Below are positions 15,675 through 22,802 of a DNA stretch of 32,500 nt, piece after piece. Origin of the DNA: Candidatus Dormiibacterota bacterium (GTDB taxonomy: Bacteria; Chloroflexota; Dormibacteria; Dormibacterales; Dormibacteraceae); assembly GCA_955652675.1 (NCBI GenBank), contig CATPBP010000007.1:83354-115853 (forward strand), in the 5' to 3' direction. Made by a program: the position numbers and the translations under genes. The notes under the pieces were generated by a model. The model saw nothing but the letters and a program-made list of their open reading frames with translations. It made no database searches and was not told the origin of the DNA. The stretch's first letter is position 1, and every line of letters starts with the position of its first letter.

Positions 15675-16961
15675 GTGGTAACCGCGATCATCGGCGGGCA
15701 GTGGGGGGACGAGGGGAAGGGAAAGATCATCGACCTCCTGGCCGAGAAGGCGGATGTCGTCATCCGCGCCCAGGGCGGCAACAACGCCGGCCACACGGTC
15801 GTCACCGAGCACGGTGAGTTCAAATTCCAGTTGATGCCGAGCGGCATCCTCTACCCGCACGTCACCTGTGTGATCGGGCATGGCGTGGTGGTCGATCCCC
15901 GTGTCCTCCTGAAGGAGATCGAGCAGCTGCACGAGCGTGGGCTCGAGCCGGCCAGCCTGGTCGTCAGCGAGCGGGCGCACATGGTCATGAGCTACCACCC
16001 GGTTCTAGATCGGCTGGAGGAGGACTCTCGCGGCGACGACCGCCTGGGGACCACCTGGCGGGGCATCGGGCCGGCCTACTCGGACAAGATCCGGCGGATC
16101 GGCTTCCGCATCGGGGACCTTCAGAAGGAGGCCTTCATGCGCAAGAAGCTGGACTTCGTCGTCCAGCAGGTGAAGAACCCGGTCATGACCGACCTCTACA
16201 AGCAGGACCGCTTCGACCCGGACATGATGCTCGAGGAGTACCTCGGCTACGCGTCTCAGCTAGACCCCTACATCAAGGACACCTACCCGATCGTCCAGGA
16301 CGCCCTCGACAGGGGCGCCCGGGTCCTCCTCGAGGGGGCGCAGGCGACCATGCTGGACCTCGACTTCGGAACCTATCCATACGTCACCAGCTCCAACCCG
16401 ACGGCCGGCGGAGCCTGCACCGGCTCCGGCGTTCCCCCGACCCGGCTGGACGCCGTGCTGCTCGTGCTCAAGGCCTACACCACCCGGGTCGGCTATGGCC
16501 CCTTCCCGACGGAGGAGACCGGCGAGGTCGGCGACCAGATCCGTGAGCGCGGCCGGGAGTTCGGGACGGTGACAGGACGGGCTCGCCGGGTGGGCTACTT
16601 CGACGGCGCGGTCGCCCGCTATGCGGCCCGGGTGAACGGTGCGACCTCCATCGCCCTCACCAAGCTGGACATCCTGGAGCAGCTGCCCGAGATCAAGGTC
16701 TGCGTCGGCTACGACTTTCGGGGTGAGTTCCACGACCACCCGATGGCCAACATCTCCCACCTCAAGCACTGCGAGCCGCGCTACGTAACCCTGCCGGGAT
16801 GGGAGCAGCCGATCGGCCACTGCCGGGCCTGGGAGGAGCTGCCGGCCAACTGCCGGAGCTATGTCGAGTGTCTGGAAGACGTCTGCGGCACGCTGGTCGA
16901 GCTGATCGGCGTCGGTCCCCGCCGAGACCAGTTCGTGGTGCGGGGAAGGAGCTTCCTCTAG
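15675..16961 (+). CDS. purA: Adenylosuccinate synthetase
   Basis: This 428-residue GTP-dependent enzyme joins IMP and aspartate to adenylosuccinate, the first step toward AMP. Motifs are the N-terminal P-loop GGQWGDEGKGKIIDLL at residues 7-22 (catalytic Asp and Lys), GGNNAGHTVV near 36, GTTWRGIGPAYSDK near 125, the IMP-site EGAQATMLDLDFGTYPYVTSS near 222 and the C-terminal GTP base-contact region. The length is normal. The GTG start is supported by the conserved V-T-A-I-I-GGQWGDEGKGK start. Its stop shares the palindrome CTAG with the convergent gene downstream. Confidence 0.96.
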   Translation: MVTAIIGGQWGDEGKGKIIDLLAEKADVVIRAQGGNNAGHTVVTEHGEFKFQLMPSGILYPHVTCVIGHGVVVDPRVLLKEIEQLHERGLEPASLVVSERAHMVMSYHPVLDRLEEDSRGDDRLGTTWRGIGPAYSDKIRRIGFRIGDLQKEAFMRKKLDFVVQQVKNPVMTDLYKQDRFDPDMMLEEYLGYASQLDPYIKDTYPIVQDALDRGARVLLEGAQATMLDLDFGTYPYVTSSNPTAGGACTGSGVPPTRLDAVLLVLKAYTTRVGYGPFPTEETGEVGDQIRERGREFGTVTGRARRVGYFDGAVARYAARVNGATSIALTKLDILEQLPEIKVCVGYDFRGEFHDHPMANISHLKHCEPRYVTLPGWEQPIGHCRAWEELPANCRSYVECLEDVCGTLVELIGVGPRRDQFVVRGRSFL

Positions 16962-17950
16962 ACCAGCGGCTCGCTGGTGCGCGCCTTCTGGCTGAGCCGG
17001 GTCGCGAGGCCAGGCGCCCGGGCGGCTCGGGCAACGTCGTGGAGGTGGTTCCGGTTGGGTAGCAGCCAGCCGAAGCCGTCCACCAGCGCCACCACGAGGA
17101 GAAGCGCGGCGACCGTGATGGGGGCCGCCTCGATGGCGCTGCCCCGCACGCGCGCCGCCATGCAGACGGTGCCCGCGGCGAGCCCGAGGAGTGGCGGCCC
17201 GAGGCCGGAGCTGGGCAGGTTTCGCCGGTCGGCCAGGATCAAGGCGGCCGAGAACCAGAGCGGCCCGCTGTCCAGGTGGTAGATCGGAGACCAGCCCATG
17301 AGCTTGATTGAAGCCAGCGCGCCCACGCCGAAGGTGAGCACGACGAGCGGGTTGAGCCGCCGCGCGTACCACAACCAGGCCGCACTCACCACGACCGCGA
17401 GCAGGGAGGTCGCGAACACCGGGCCTGGGACGTTGCCCACGTAGAGCCTCACCGGATCGATGGGACTCTGGCTCGCGCCGTAGAACTGCAGCCAGAGGCG
17501 GATCGGCTCCGGCATGGTCACGCCGGTTCGCGGCGTGAGATAGGCGGCGAGAGCCCCGTGGGAGAGCAGGAAGAGCGCCGAGTAGCTGAGGATCCCGAAC
17601 TCCAGCCGTACCCGCGGCGCGAATCGTGCTCGGGCCAGCTCGAGGAGCGCGGCCAGAAGCGCCACCGCAGCCGTCCAGAGGGGCGACGCGCCCGGGCCGA
17701 CCAGGGCCACGCCGATCATAGCCGGGACGATGGGGCTCAACTCATGTGGCTGCTTCAGGAGCCTGGCGGCACCGTGCACGGCCCCGCCGATCACAAGCGC
17801 AGCCATGAGCATCACGACCCCGGGAAAACCGAAGAAGAGTAGCCCGAGCAGTACTGGAGGGAACAGGGCTACCGCTGAGACCAGGGAGGGCGACGTCGTG
17901 TCAGGCCTGAAAGTCGCCCTGCTCAGGGCGTCCAGGGCTCGCCTGGCCAC
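16958..17950 (-). CDS. RnfD/NqrB-like integral membrane protein, stand-alone
   Basis: This 330-residue polytopic membrane protein has about nine hydrophobic helices. The layout resembles the NQR2/RnfD/RnfE family: an N-terminal region (SPSLVSAVALFPPVLLGLLFFG), a SPIVPAMIGVALVGPGASPLW segment like the RnfD entry to helix 3, and a C-terminal GPLWFSAALILADRRNLPS block similar to the RnfD WFNAxFMATDPVTSP region. I cannot see the S(T)GAT flavin-attachment motif, and no other rnf or nqr gene is nearby, so redox activity is doubtful. The GTG start lies 6 nt after a TAGAAT box. The last 4 bp overlap purA. Confidence 0.5.
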   Translation of the reverse strand: MARRALDALSRATFRPDTTSPSLVSAVALFPPVLLGLLFFGFPGVVMLMAALVIGGAVHGAARLLKQPHELSPIVPAMIGVALVGPGASPLWTAAVALLAALLELARARFAPRVRLEFGILSYSALFLLSHGALAAYLTPRTGVTMPEPIRLWLQFYGASQSPIDPVRLYVGNVPGPVFATSLLAVVVSAAWLWYARRLNPLVVLTFGVGALASIKLMGWSPIYHLDSGPLWFSAALILADRRNLPSSGLGPPLLGLAAGTVCMAARVRGSAIEAAPITVAALLLVVALVDGFGWLLPNRNHLHDVARAARAPGLATRLSQKARTSEPLV

Positions 17951-17956
17951 CGCGCG

Positions 17957-17962
17957 ATTCTA
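17957..17962 (-). promoter_or_regulatory. Candidate -10 box for the RnfD-like gene (leaderless)
   Basis: TAGAAT on the minus strand, then 6 nt (CGCGCG), then the GTG at 17950. No ribosome binding site fits between them. Confidence 0.45.
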
Positions 17963-18146
17963 GAGGTCCGACTGTCAACGAACGCAATTCGAGAGGCGCT
18001 CAGATTGTTTGCGAGTCTCTCCCCCGCGAGAGTCGGTCCGCGAGAGTCGGGGGAGTACCCGGCCGTAGGGCGGGGAGGGGGCCGCCGTACGGGAGGGAAT
18101 CCTCCTCACATCAGATCGTGGGGGTTGCCTGAGCGCCGGCATGGTG

Positions 18147-18152
18147 CATAAT
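18147..18152 (+). promoter_or_regulatory. Candidate -10 box of the beta-propeller gene
   Basis: CATAAT, preceded directly by TG, lies 11 nt upstream of the GTG at 18164. The intervening sequence has no Shine-Dalgarno. The rest of the 213-bp gap (17951-18163) holds C-rich and G-rich blocks and repeated CGCGAGAGTCGG-like words but no gene. Confidence 0.4.
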
Positions 18153-18163
18153 CCGCCGCTGAA

Positions 18164-19432
18164 GTGTCGCCGTCCTGCTCACGCTTTCTTGCGACAGCTT
18201 TTCTCGTTGCTGTCTTCGGCATGCTCGCCGCACCCAACGCGGCCGCCGCCAACGACGACAACACCTGGACCCTGCTGGCGGCACTGCCCCAGCCCCAGGA
18301 CCGGGCGCTTTTCGCACTCGCAGCCGACCCCAACGACTCTCGTGCCCTCCTCGTGGGCACCTCGAGCGGCGAGATCTACCGAAGCACCGACCGCGGAGCC
18401 TCGTGGCGCCTGGCCAAGTCGGGTCTCGGCCGTGGCGTGGTGGCCCTCGCCTTCAATCCCTTCAAGCCCGGCGCCGTCCTGGCCGGAACCCGCGGAACGG
18501 GGATCTGGCGCAGCGGTGACGGAGGGGCGACCTGGCAGGCGCAAGCTGGGACCGAGTCGCGCACGGCGCGTGCATTCAGCTTCACCAAGAGCATGAGCCT
18601 GGCGGGGACCGACCAGGGCGTCCTGGTCAGCCGTGACACCGGCGGGTGGACCTCGTCCGGGCTGCCGCAGGTGACGGTTAGCTCCGTGGCGGCCCCGGCG
18701 GTCAACGAGCCATCGCGGCTGATCGCGGGAGGAGACGGCAGCAGAGGCAACGAAGCGCTGCCGCTCTTCACGAGCGCAGACGGCGGCCAGACCTGGGTGC
18801 CGGCCGCAAGTGCTGTGGCGGGCAGCAGCGTCGTCGCCATGCTGGTGGCTGGTCCCCTCCCGCCCTCGCAGTCCGTGAGACCGCTGCTCATGGGCACCAA
18901 CACCGGGCTGTTCCTCTCGGGAGACAACGGCGCCGGCTGGCAGCAGCTGACTGGAGGCGGTACTCTGCCGGCCACCGACTTCAACTCCGCCAGCTTCCTG
19001 CCCAATCGCCCGGACCGCTTCTATGTCGGCAGTGATGGCGGGGCCTCGGAGCTCGGAGGCCTCTGGTCCACCACCGATTCGGGAGCGCACTTCAATTCAC
19101 TGAAGGCGCCGATCCCTTCGGTCACCGCTCTGGCCACCTCCAACGAGGACGTGCCGGTGCTCTACGTTGCCACCTTTCGAGGCAGGGACCACGCCGTCAT
19201 GCTCTGGTCCTACCGGGACGCGGGCGGCCAGCCTCGGCCTCCGGTGGCGGTGCCCACCACCTCGCCCGGCTCGGGAGTGAGCGCCTCCACCACGCCACCT
19301 CGCCCGGCCCGGTTCTGGCTGCTTCCGCTGCTGACGGGACCGGAGGCGCCGTACCTGGCCCTGGGCGTGCTCGCGCTCCTGGTGCTGACCGTGGCGGTGG
19401 TGACCTACTTCCGCCGGGCCCGCCGCCTCTAG
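18164..19432 (+). CDS. Secreted, membrane-anchored Asp-box (BNR) beta-propeller protein
   Basis: This 422-residue protein has an N-terminal signal peptide (FLATAFLVAVFGMLAAPNAAAA, cleavage near residue 28) and a C-terminal transmembrane helix (YLALGVLALLVLTVAVVTYF) followed by RRARRL, so the bulk faces outside. The middle holds repeated Asp boxes, S/T-x-D-x-G-x-T/S-W: IYRSTDRGASW, IWRSGDGGATW, LFTSADGGQTW and LFLSGDNGAGW, plus degenerate forms. This is the pattern of sialidase, sortilin or YCF48-like propellers. Catalytic residues of sialidase (the Arg triad) are not evident, so a binding or scaffolding role is more likely. It has a GTG start. Its stop shares CTAG with a DUF559 remnant. Confidence 0.75.
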   Translation: MSPSCSRFLATAFLVAVFGMLAAPNAAAANDDNTWTLLAALPQPQDRALFALAADPNDSRALLVGTSSGEIYRSTDRGASWRLAKSGLGRGVVALAFNPFKPGAVLAGTRGTGIWRSGDGGATWQAQAGTESRTARAFSFTKSMSLAGTDQGVLVSRDTGGWTSSGLPQVTVSSVAAPAVNEPSRLIAGGDGSRGNEALPLFTSADGGQTWVPAASAVAGSSVVAMLVAGPLPPSQSVRPLLMGTNTGLFLSGDNGAGWQQLTGGGTLPATDFNSASFLPNRPDRFYVGSDGGASELGGLWSTTDSGAHFNSLKAPIPSVTALATSNEDVPVLYVATFRGRDHAVMLWSYRDAGGQPRPPVAVPTTSPGSGVSASTTPPRPARFWLLPLLTGPEAPYLALGVLALLVLTVAVVTYFRRARRL

Positions 19433-19560
19433 GCCTTAGACCTGGAATGTACTAGAGCATCATTGATGGTTTCGATGACGCGCTCGATGTTCTCATCGAC
19501 CTCGCCACCGAGAACCTCAGCACGCGAAAGCCCATCTCGCCCAGCTGGTAAATCTCCGGT
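19429..19560 (-). pseudogene. Decayed DUF559 endonuclease, C-terminal fragment
   Basis: On the minus strand one frame reads QLGEMGFRVLRF and the next frame continues LGGEVDENIERVIETINDAL. Joined by restoring one base near 19515, they give the C-terminal GFRVLRF...EVxENxExVxETI signature of DUF559, a Vsr-like nuclease family. The N-terminal two thirds, including the catalytic residues, are absent, and a C/G-rich spacer replaces them. Its stop codon shares CTAG with the convergent propeller gene, which suggests it was once a normal neighbour. Not functional. Confidence 0.55.
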
Positions 19561-19643
19561 CGCAGACGTTAAGGCCCCCCTCCCAGCCTCTCGTCCCGGT
19601 CGGGGGGAGAACGTAAAAACCCTCCTCAGGATCTCGGGCGACA

Positions 19644-20393
19644 CTAGTCGCCGGTTCTCGAACTCCCCTCGGGGAGGGCGGTCTTCCGCCGCTCGGGGTG
19701 ATCCGGCAGTGCCGACGCGGAAGGCTGCGCGGGGCTCGTCTCGAGCTGCCGAGGCCAGCGGCGGTAGAGGCGAAACGACTCGAGGCCGGCGCTGCGCAGC
19801 ATCTCTGAGGCCAGCTCGTCGTAGCGGTGGGCGCTGAGGTCACCGACCGGGTCCCGGCTGGCGCTCATCAGGCGGGTGAAGGGAAGGCTGGCCACCGCCC
19901 GGAAGGCGAGCAGGGACCTGGCCTGCTCGAGCGACCCGCTTCTCTCCGCCGCCTGCACGAAGGCGAGCGCGGCGCCCATCTCGCGGGCGGAGCGCCATCG
20001 CCGGATCGAGTAGAGTCCGCCCACTATGAGGATCGGAGGTGCGGCGGTCAGCACGGCCATGGCGATCCCGAACTGCTGGATGGTGTCGTGGGCTTGGGCG
20101 CCGGTCTGGATGAGCGAGTCTCCCGTGTGCTGCTGGAGGGCGTTCGCGGCCGACGAAAGGTAGCCGCCGATGATGGGCAGGTTGCCGGGAAAGGCGTGCC
20201 GGAAGTCGGCTATCCAGGCGTTGAAAGTGTGACCCGTGCCGCTGATGGCGTCCGAGACCACCCAGAGAGCGGTCACCAGCCGGTATACGGCCAGCCCGGC
20301 GGCGATCCAGGCAGCCGCCCAGGCGAAGACCAGGAGGTCAAGCAGGAGCTGGGCGAAGCGCGCCCAGGGCCGGTCCGGGTAGAACTTCAGCAC
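19644..20393 (-). CDS. Membrane protein of unknown function
   Basis: This 249-residue protein has two clear hydrophobic helices: residues about 13-40 (FAQLLLDLLVFAWAAAWIAAGLAVY) and about 107-130 (FGIAMAVLTAAPPILIVGGLYSI). A polar, extracytoplasmic-looking stretch lies between them. A cytoplasmic C-terminal half has a basic start (RRWRSAREM) and a conserved-looking LLAFRAVASLPFTRLM...DPVGDL block. I recall similar unnamed proteins in GC-rich Gram-positive bacteria but no function. The start is a GTG only 24 bp from the divergent ridA-type start. A perfect stem GGCGAC-(4)-GTCGCC (19637-19652) includes the stop codon and may help end transcription. Confidence 0.65.
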   Translation of the reverse strand: MLKFYPDRPWARFAQLLLDLLVFAWAAAWIAAGLAVYRLVTALWVVSDAISGTGHTFNAWIADFRHAFPGNLPIIGGYLSSAANALQQHTGDSLIQTGAQAHDTIQQFGIAMAVLTAAPPILIVGGLYSIRRWRSAREMGAALAFVQAAERSGSLEQARSLLAFRAVASLPFTRLMSASRDPVGDLSAHRYDELASEMLRSAGLESFRLYRRWPRQLETSPAQPSASALPDHPERRKTALPEGSSRTGD

Positions 20394-20399
20394 CCTTCG

Positions 20400-20409
20400 A
20401 CACTACACT
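20400..20409. promoter_or_regulatory. Symmetric divergent -10 element (ACACTACACT)
   Basis: On the plus strand TACACT (20404-20409) lies 8 nt before the ridA-type GTG. On the minus strand TAGTGT (20405-20400) lies 6 nt before the GTG of the membrane protein. The two hexamers share the central TA. With start codons only 24 bp apart, both messages must be essentially leaderless. Confidence 0.5.
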
Positions 20410-20417
20410 CGCAAGCC

Positions 20418-20897
20418 GTGACTGAACCTCTCGACCGATTGCGTGAGCTCGGCTACGACCTACCGCCGGCGCCGGCGCCGATGGCATCCTACGTCCCCAC
20501 CCGGTTGGTGCCCCTGGGCAGCGACCGGGCCCTCCTCTACATCGCGGGTCAGGTGGCGATTCGAGACGGCAAGCTAATGACCGGGCGGGTGCCAGAAGAG
20601 GTGAGCATCGAGCAGGCCCAGGAGGCGGCGCGGGTATGCGCGCTGAACATCCTTGCCCAGATCGAGTCCGCCGCCGGACTGGAACGCGTGGAGCAGATCG
20701 CGCAGCTGACCGGCTGGGTGCTGTCCAGCGATGGTTTCGGGCAGCAGCCGGAGGTGATCAACGCGGCCTCCGAGCTGATCGGTCAGGTCCTCGGCGAACC
20801 CGGCAAACACACCAGGGCAGCCGTGGGCGCCAACGCCCTCCCCCGCAACGTGACCGTGGAGATCGCCGCCATGGTAGTAGTGAAAACCGACTCTTAG
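20418..20897 (+). CDS. RidA (YjgF/YER057c/UK114) family protein
   Basis: This 159-residue protein belongs to the longer RidA-like subgroup. LRELGYDLPPAPAPMASYVPTRLV at the N-terminus, LYIAGQVAIRDGKLMTGRVP near 46, AARVCALNILAQIESAAG near 75 and GKHTRAAVGANALPRNVTVEIAAMV near the C-terminus are the family blocks. The conserved Arg that defines imine-deaminase activity in true RidA falls in the R-A-A-V-G-A segment. True RidA proteins hydrolyse reactive enamines and imines; members of this subgroup are mostly uncharacterised. GTG is the only start that leaves room for the -10 box. A strong stem-loop follows the gene at 20994. Confidence 0.85.
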   Translation: MTEPLDRLRELGYDLPPAPAPMASYVPTRLVPLGSDRALLYIAGQVAIRDGKLMTGRVPEEVSIEQAQEAARVCALNILAQIESAAGLERVEQIAQLTGWVLSSDGFGQQPEVINAASELIGQVLGEPGKHTRAAVGANALPRNVTVEIAAMVVVKTDS

Positions 20898-20993
20898 AAA
20901 GGGGCCTCAGGGGATAGGGGCGGCTTTGCTGCCCCGAGTGAGTCCCCCTTCCCAACGACTCCGGACCCCACTCCGACACCGGAGGAGGGACAT

Positions 20994-21013
20994 GGGGGAG
21001 GCTCGCCTCCCCC
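20994..21013. terminator. Bidirectional stem-loop between ridA-type gene and yvcK
   Basis: GGGGGAGG and CCTCCCCC form a perfect 8-bp stem around CTCG. It lies between two convergent genes (stops at 20897 and 21022). The T-rich tail is weak on both strands, so efficiency is uncertain. Confidence 0.5.
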
Positions 21014-21021
21014 GTGCCTTG

Positions 21022-22296
21022 TTATGCGTCCCAGACCCGCTTCATGATCAGGCGCGACAGCTTCTGTGAGTCGTGGTGGGAGGGGATGCGGTTGTTGACC
21101 ACGTCTCCCGCGATGAACCGGACCTGGGGGCACTGGCGCTGTGCATCGCGGTAGTCGAAGATCACCTGTGACTGGCCGCCGGTCGGCAGGTGATTGAGGT
21201 TCGAGTTCACGATCACGAAGTCGAACAGGCTTTCGCCGATGTGCTCGTGGAGCACGTAGAGATAGTTGCTCACGTTGTAGTTGTCCGTCTCACCGTGCTG
21301 CGAGGCCACGTTGCAAACGAAGACCTTGAGGGCGGGGGACTCCTTGATCGTCCGCACCATGCCCGGCACCATCAGGTTGGGAAGGATCGAGGTGTAGAGC
21401 GAGCCGGGGCCCACGACGATGAGCTCGGCATTCATGATGGCCAGGGCCGCCTCGGGGTTGAGCTCCACCTCGTCGGGCTTGAGGAACACCCGGCTGATCG
21501 GTCCGTTCTGCTTGGGAATCTTCGACTCACCCTCCACCACGGAGCCGTTGACGCTGGCCACCAGGGTCACGTCCTGCAGGGTCGAGGGGATCAGCGTGCC
21601 CCGGACCGCGAGAACCCGCCCGGATTCCCGGAGCGCGCGCTCGAAGTTCCCGGTGACCTCCGCCATGGCCATGATGAACAGGTTGCCGAAGCTGTGGCCG
21701 TCGAGCGAGCCCTGGTGGAAGCGATGGTTGAAGAGCTCCTTGACCAGGGGTTCCGCGTCAGCCAGCGCGACCAGGCACTGGCGGAAGTCGCCCGGCGGAA
21801 GGATCCGGTACTCCTCTCGCAGCCTGCCGCTGGAGCCGCCGTCGTCCGCCACAGTGACGATCGCCGCCAGATTCGCCGTGTACTCCTTGAGCCCCCTGAG
21901 CAGGGTCGACATCCCGGTGCCGCCGCCGATCGCCACGAGCCTCGGCCCCCGGTTCCGCGTCCGGAAGGAGTAGATCAGCTCCGCCACGCTCCGTTCGCCC
22001 CCGGGCAGGAAGGGTCCCAGGACCGACCGCTGCAGCATCACGAACGAGAAGAGGAGCAGGCCGATGCCGGCGAATCCGAAGATGACTCCACGAAGCCAGC
22101 GAGGCAGGAACTGCAGGGTGATGTAGTAGAACTGCCTGGGCAGCTCGGTGAACTGGTAGAAGTCCTTGAGGAAGTAGGCCGCGCCCAGGTCGATGATCAG
22201 GATGCTTACGGCCAGGAGCAGAAGCCAGCGCTTGACCTGTAGACCGGGCGAGAGCCAGCGTAGCCAGCCGCTGGAAGAGCGAATCCTCAAACCCAT
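21022..22296 (-). CDS. yvcK: YvcK/CofD-type gluconeogenesis factor, membrane-anchored form
   Basis: This 424-residue protein of the YvcK family binds UDP-sugars and is needed in model bacteria for cell shape and growth on gluconeogenic carbon sources. Residues about 22-44 (VKRWLLLLAVSILIIDLGAAYF) and 68-88 (LRGVIFGFAGIGLLLFSFVML) are two transmembrane helices, an extension seen in some non-Firmicute lineages. The CofD-like domain begins at about 120 with VAIGGGTGMSTLLRGLK, followed by TVADDGGSSGRLR, PPGDFRQCLVAL, HSFGNLF and VVGPGSLYTSILPNL. I chose the ATG at 22296. The frame is open 39 codons further up, but that part is Pro-rich and out of step with an overlapping mini-ORF whose stop overlaps this ATG. 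Confidence 0.9.
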   Translation of the reverse strand: MGLRIRSSSGWLRWLSPGLQVKRWLLLLAVSILIIDLGAAYFLKDFYQFTELPRQFYYITLQFLPRWLRGVIFGFAGIGLLLFSFVMLQRSVLGPFLPGGERSVAELIYSFRTRNRGPRLVAIGGGTGMSTLLRGLKEYTANLAAIVTVADDGGSSGRLREEYRILPPGDFRQCLVALADAEPLVKELFNHRFHQGSLDGHSFGNLFIMAMAEVTGNFERALRESGRVLAVRGTLIPSTLQDVTLVASVNGSVVEGESKIPKQNGPISRVFLKPDEVELNPEAALAIMNAELIVVGPGSLYTSILPNLMVPGMVRTIKESPALKVFVCNVASQHGETDNYNVSNYLYVLHEHIGESLFDFVIVNSNLNHLPTGGQSQVIFDYRDAQRQCPQVRFIAGDVVNNRIPSHHDSQKLSRLIMKRVWDA

Positions 22297-22400
22297 CAGC
22301 TTCGCCCCAACGGGCTGCCCCAGAGCATGACGAAGGATGGGGGGAGGGGGGTCAGCAGCCGGCGAAGGCGGTTGCTGGAAGTTCGAATCCTCAAAGCCAT
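22296..22400 (-). CDS. 34-residue upstream ORF duplicating the yvcK start
   Basis: An ATG at 22400 opens MALRIRTSSNRLRRLL..., closely matching the yvcK N-terminus MGLRIRSSSGWLRWLS. The DNA similarity covers about 20 nt upstream and 40 nt downstream of both ATGs. The two ATGs are 104 bp apart. The copy runs 34 codons and stops at TGA, which overlaps the yvcK ATG as TGATG. This looks like a tandem duplication of the yvcK start region that became a translationally coupled leader ORF. GGAG lies 3 nt before its ATG. Whether the peptide is made is unknown. Confidence 0.45.
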   Translation of the reverse strand: MALRIRTSSNRLRRLLTPLPPSFVMLWGSPLGRS

Positions 22401-22444
22401 CGACTCCGTCCAAACGGGCGGCGGCAAAGGCCGGTTACAGGCGG

Positions 22445-22450
22445 GATAAT
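22445..22450 (+). promoter_or_regulatory. Candidate -10 box of the DUF5808 gene (leaderless)
   Basis: GATAAT, then 7 nt (CTGCATC), then the ATG at 22458. No Shine-Dalgarno can fit, so the transcript should start at or next to the ATG. Confidence 0.5.
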
Positions 22451-22457
22451 CTGCATC

Positions 22458-22802
22458 ATGAACCCCTCGCGCCGGATCCGTCGCCTGCGGCGCTTCGCCA
22501 AGCTGGCGGGTCTCGCGCTCACGCTGGCTGCCATCTCCCAGGAGATGGCCAAGCCCGAACCGGAACGGACCTGGCACGGCAAAGTAATGGGCTTCGTCCC
22601 CTACGACTTCCGGCCGCCGACCTGGGAACGCATCCGCCGAGCCTACTGGAATCCGGAGGACCCCCGCTTGTTCACCGATAGGGCTCTGGGCGTCGGCTGG
22701 TCTATCAATCTCTACCGGGCGAGCGAGTTGCTGGAGCGCGGCTTCCGCTCCATGATGGGCACGACGGCTGCCGGGCGCCTCTCCAGCCGGAAGACCGCCT
22801 AG
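22458..22802 (+). CDS. DUF5808-type small protein
   Basis: This 114-residue protein starts with a basic segment (MNPSRRIRRLRRFAK) and a moderately hydrophobic stretch (LAGLALTLAAI). The core GFVPYDFRPPTWERIRRAYWNPEDPRLFTDRALGVGWSINLYRA fits my memory of DUF5808, a short motif with W-N-P-x-D-P and G-x-G-W-x-(I/L)-N found mainly in GC-rich Gram-positives. The function is unknown. It is transcribed divergently from yvcK and overlaps the convergent S9 peptidase gene by the palindrome CTAG. Confidence 0.65.
   Translation: MNPSRRIRRLRRFAKLAGLALTLAAISQEMAKPEPERTWHGKVMGFVPYDFRPPTWERIRRAYWNPEDPRLFTDRALGVGWSINLYRASELLERGFRSMMGTTAAGRLSSRKTA

Noticed and set aside
22297-22413. A 39-residue N-terminal extension of YvcK
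   Set aside because: The extension is Pro-rich, runs through the duplicated start region in another frame, and the ATG at 22296 aligns with the duplicated start.
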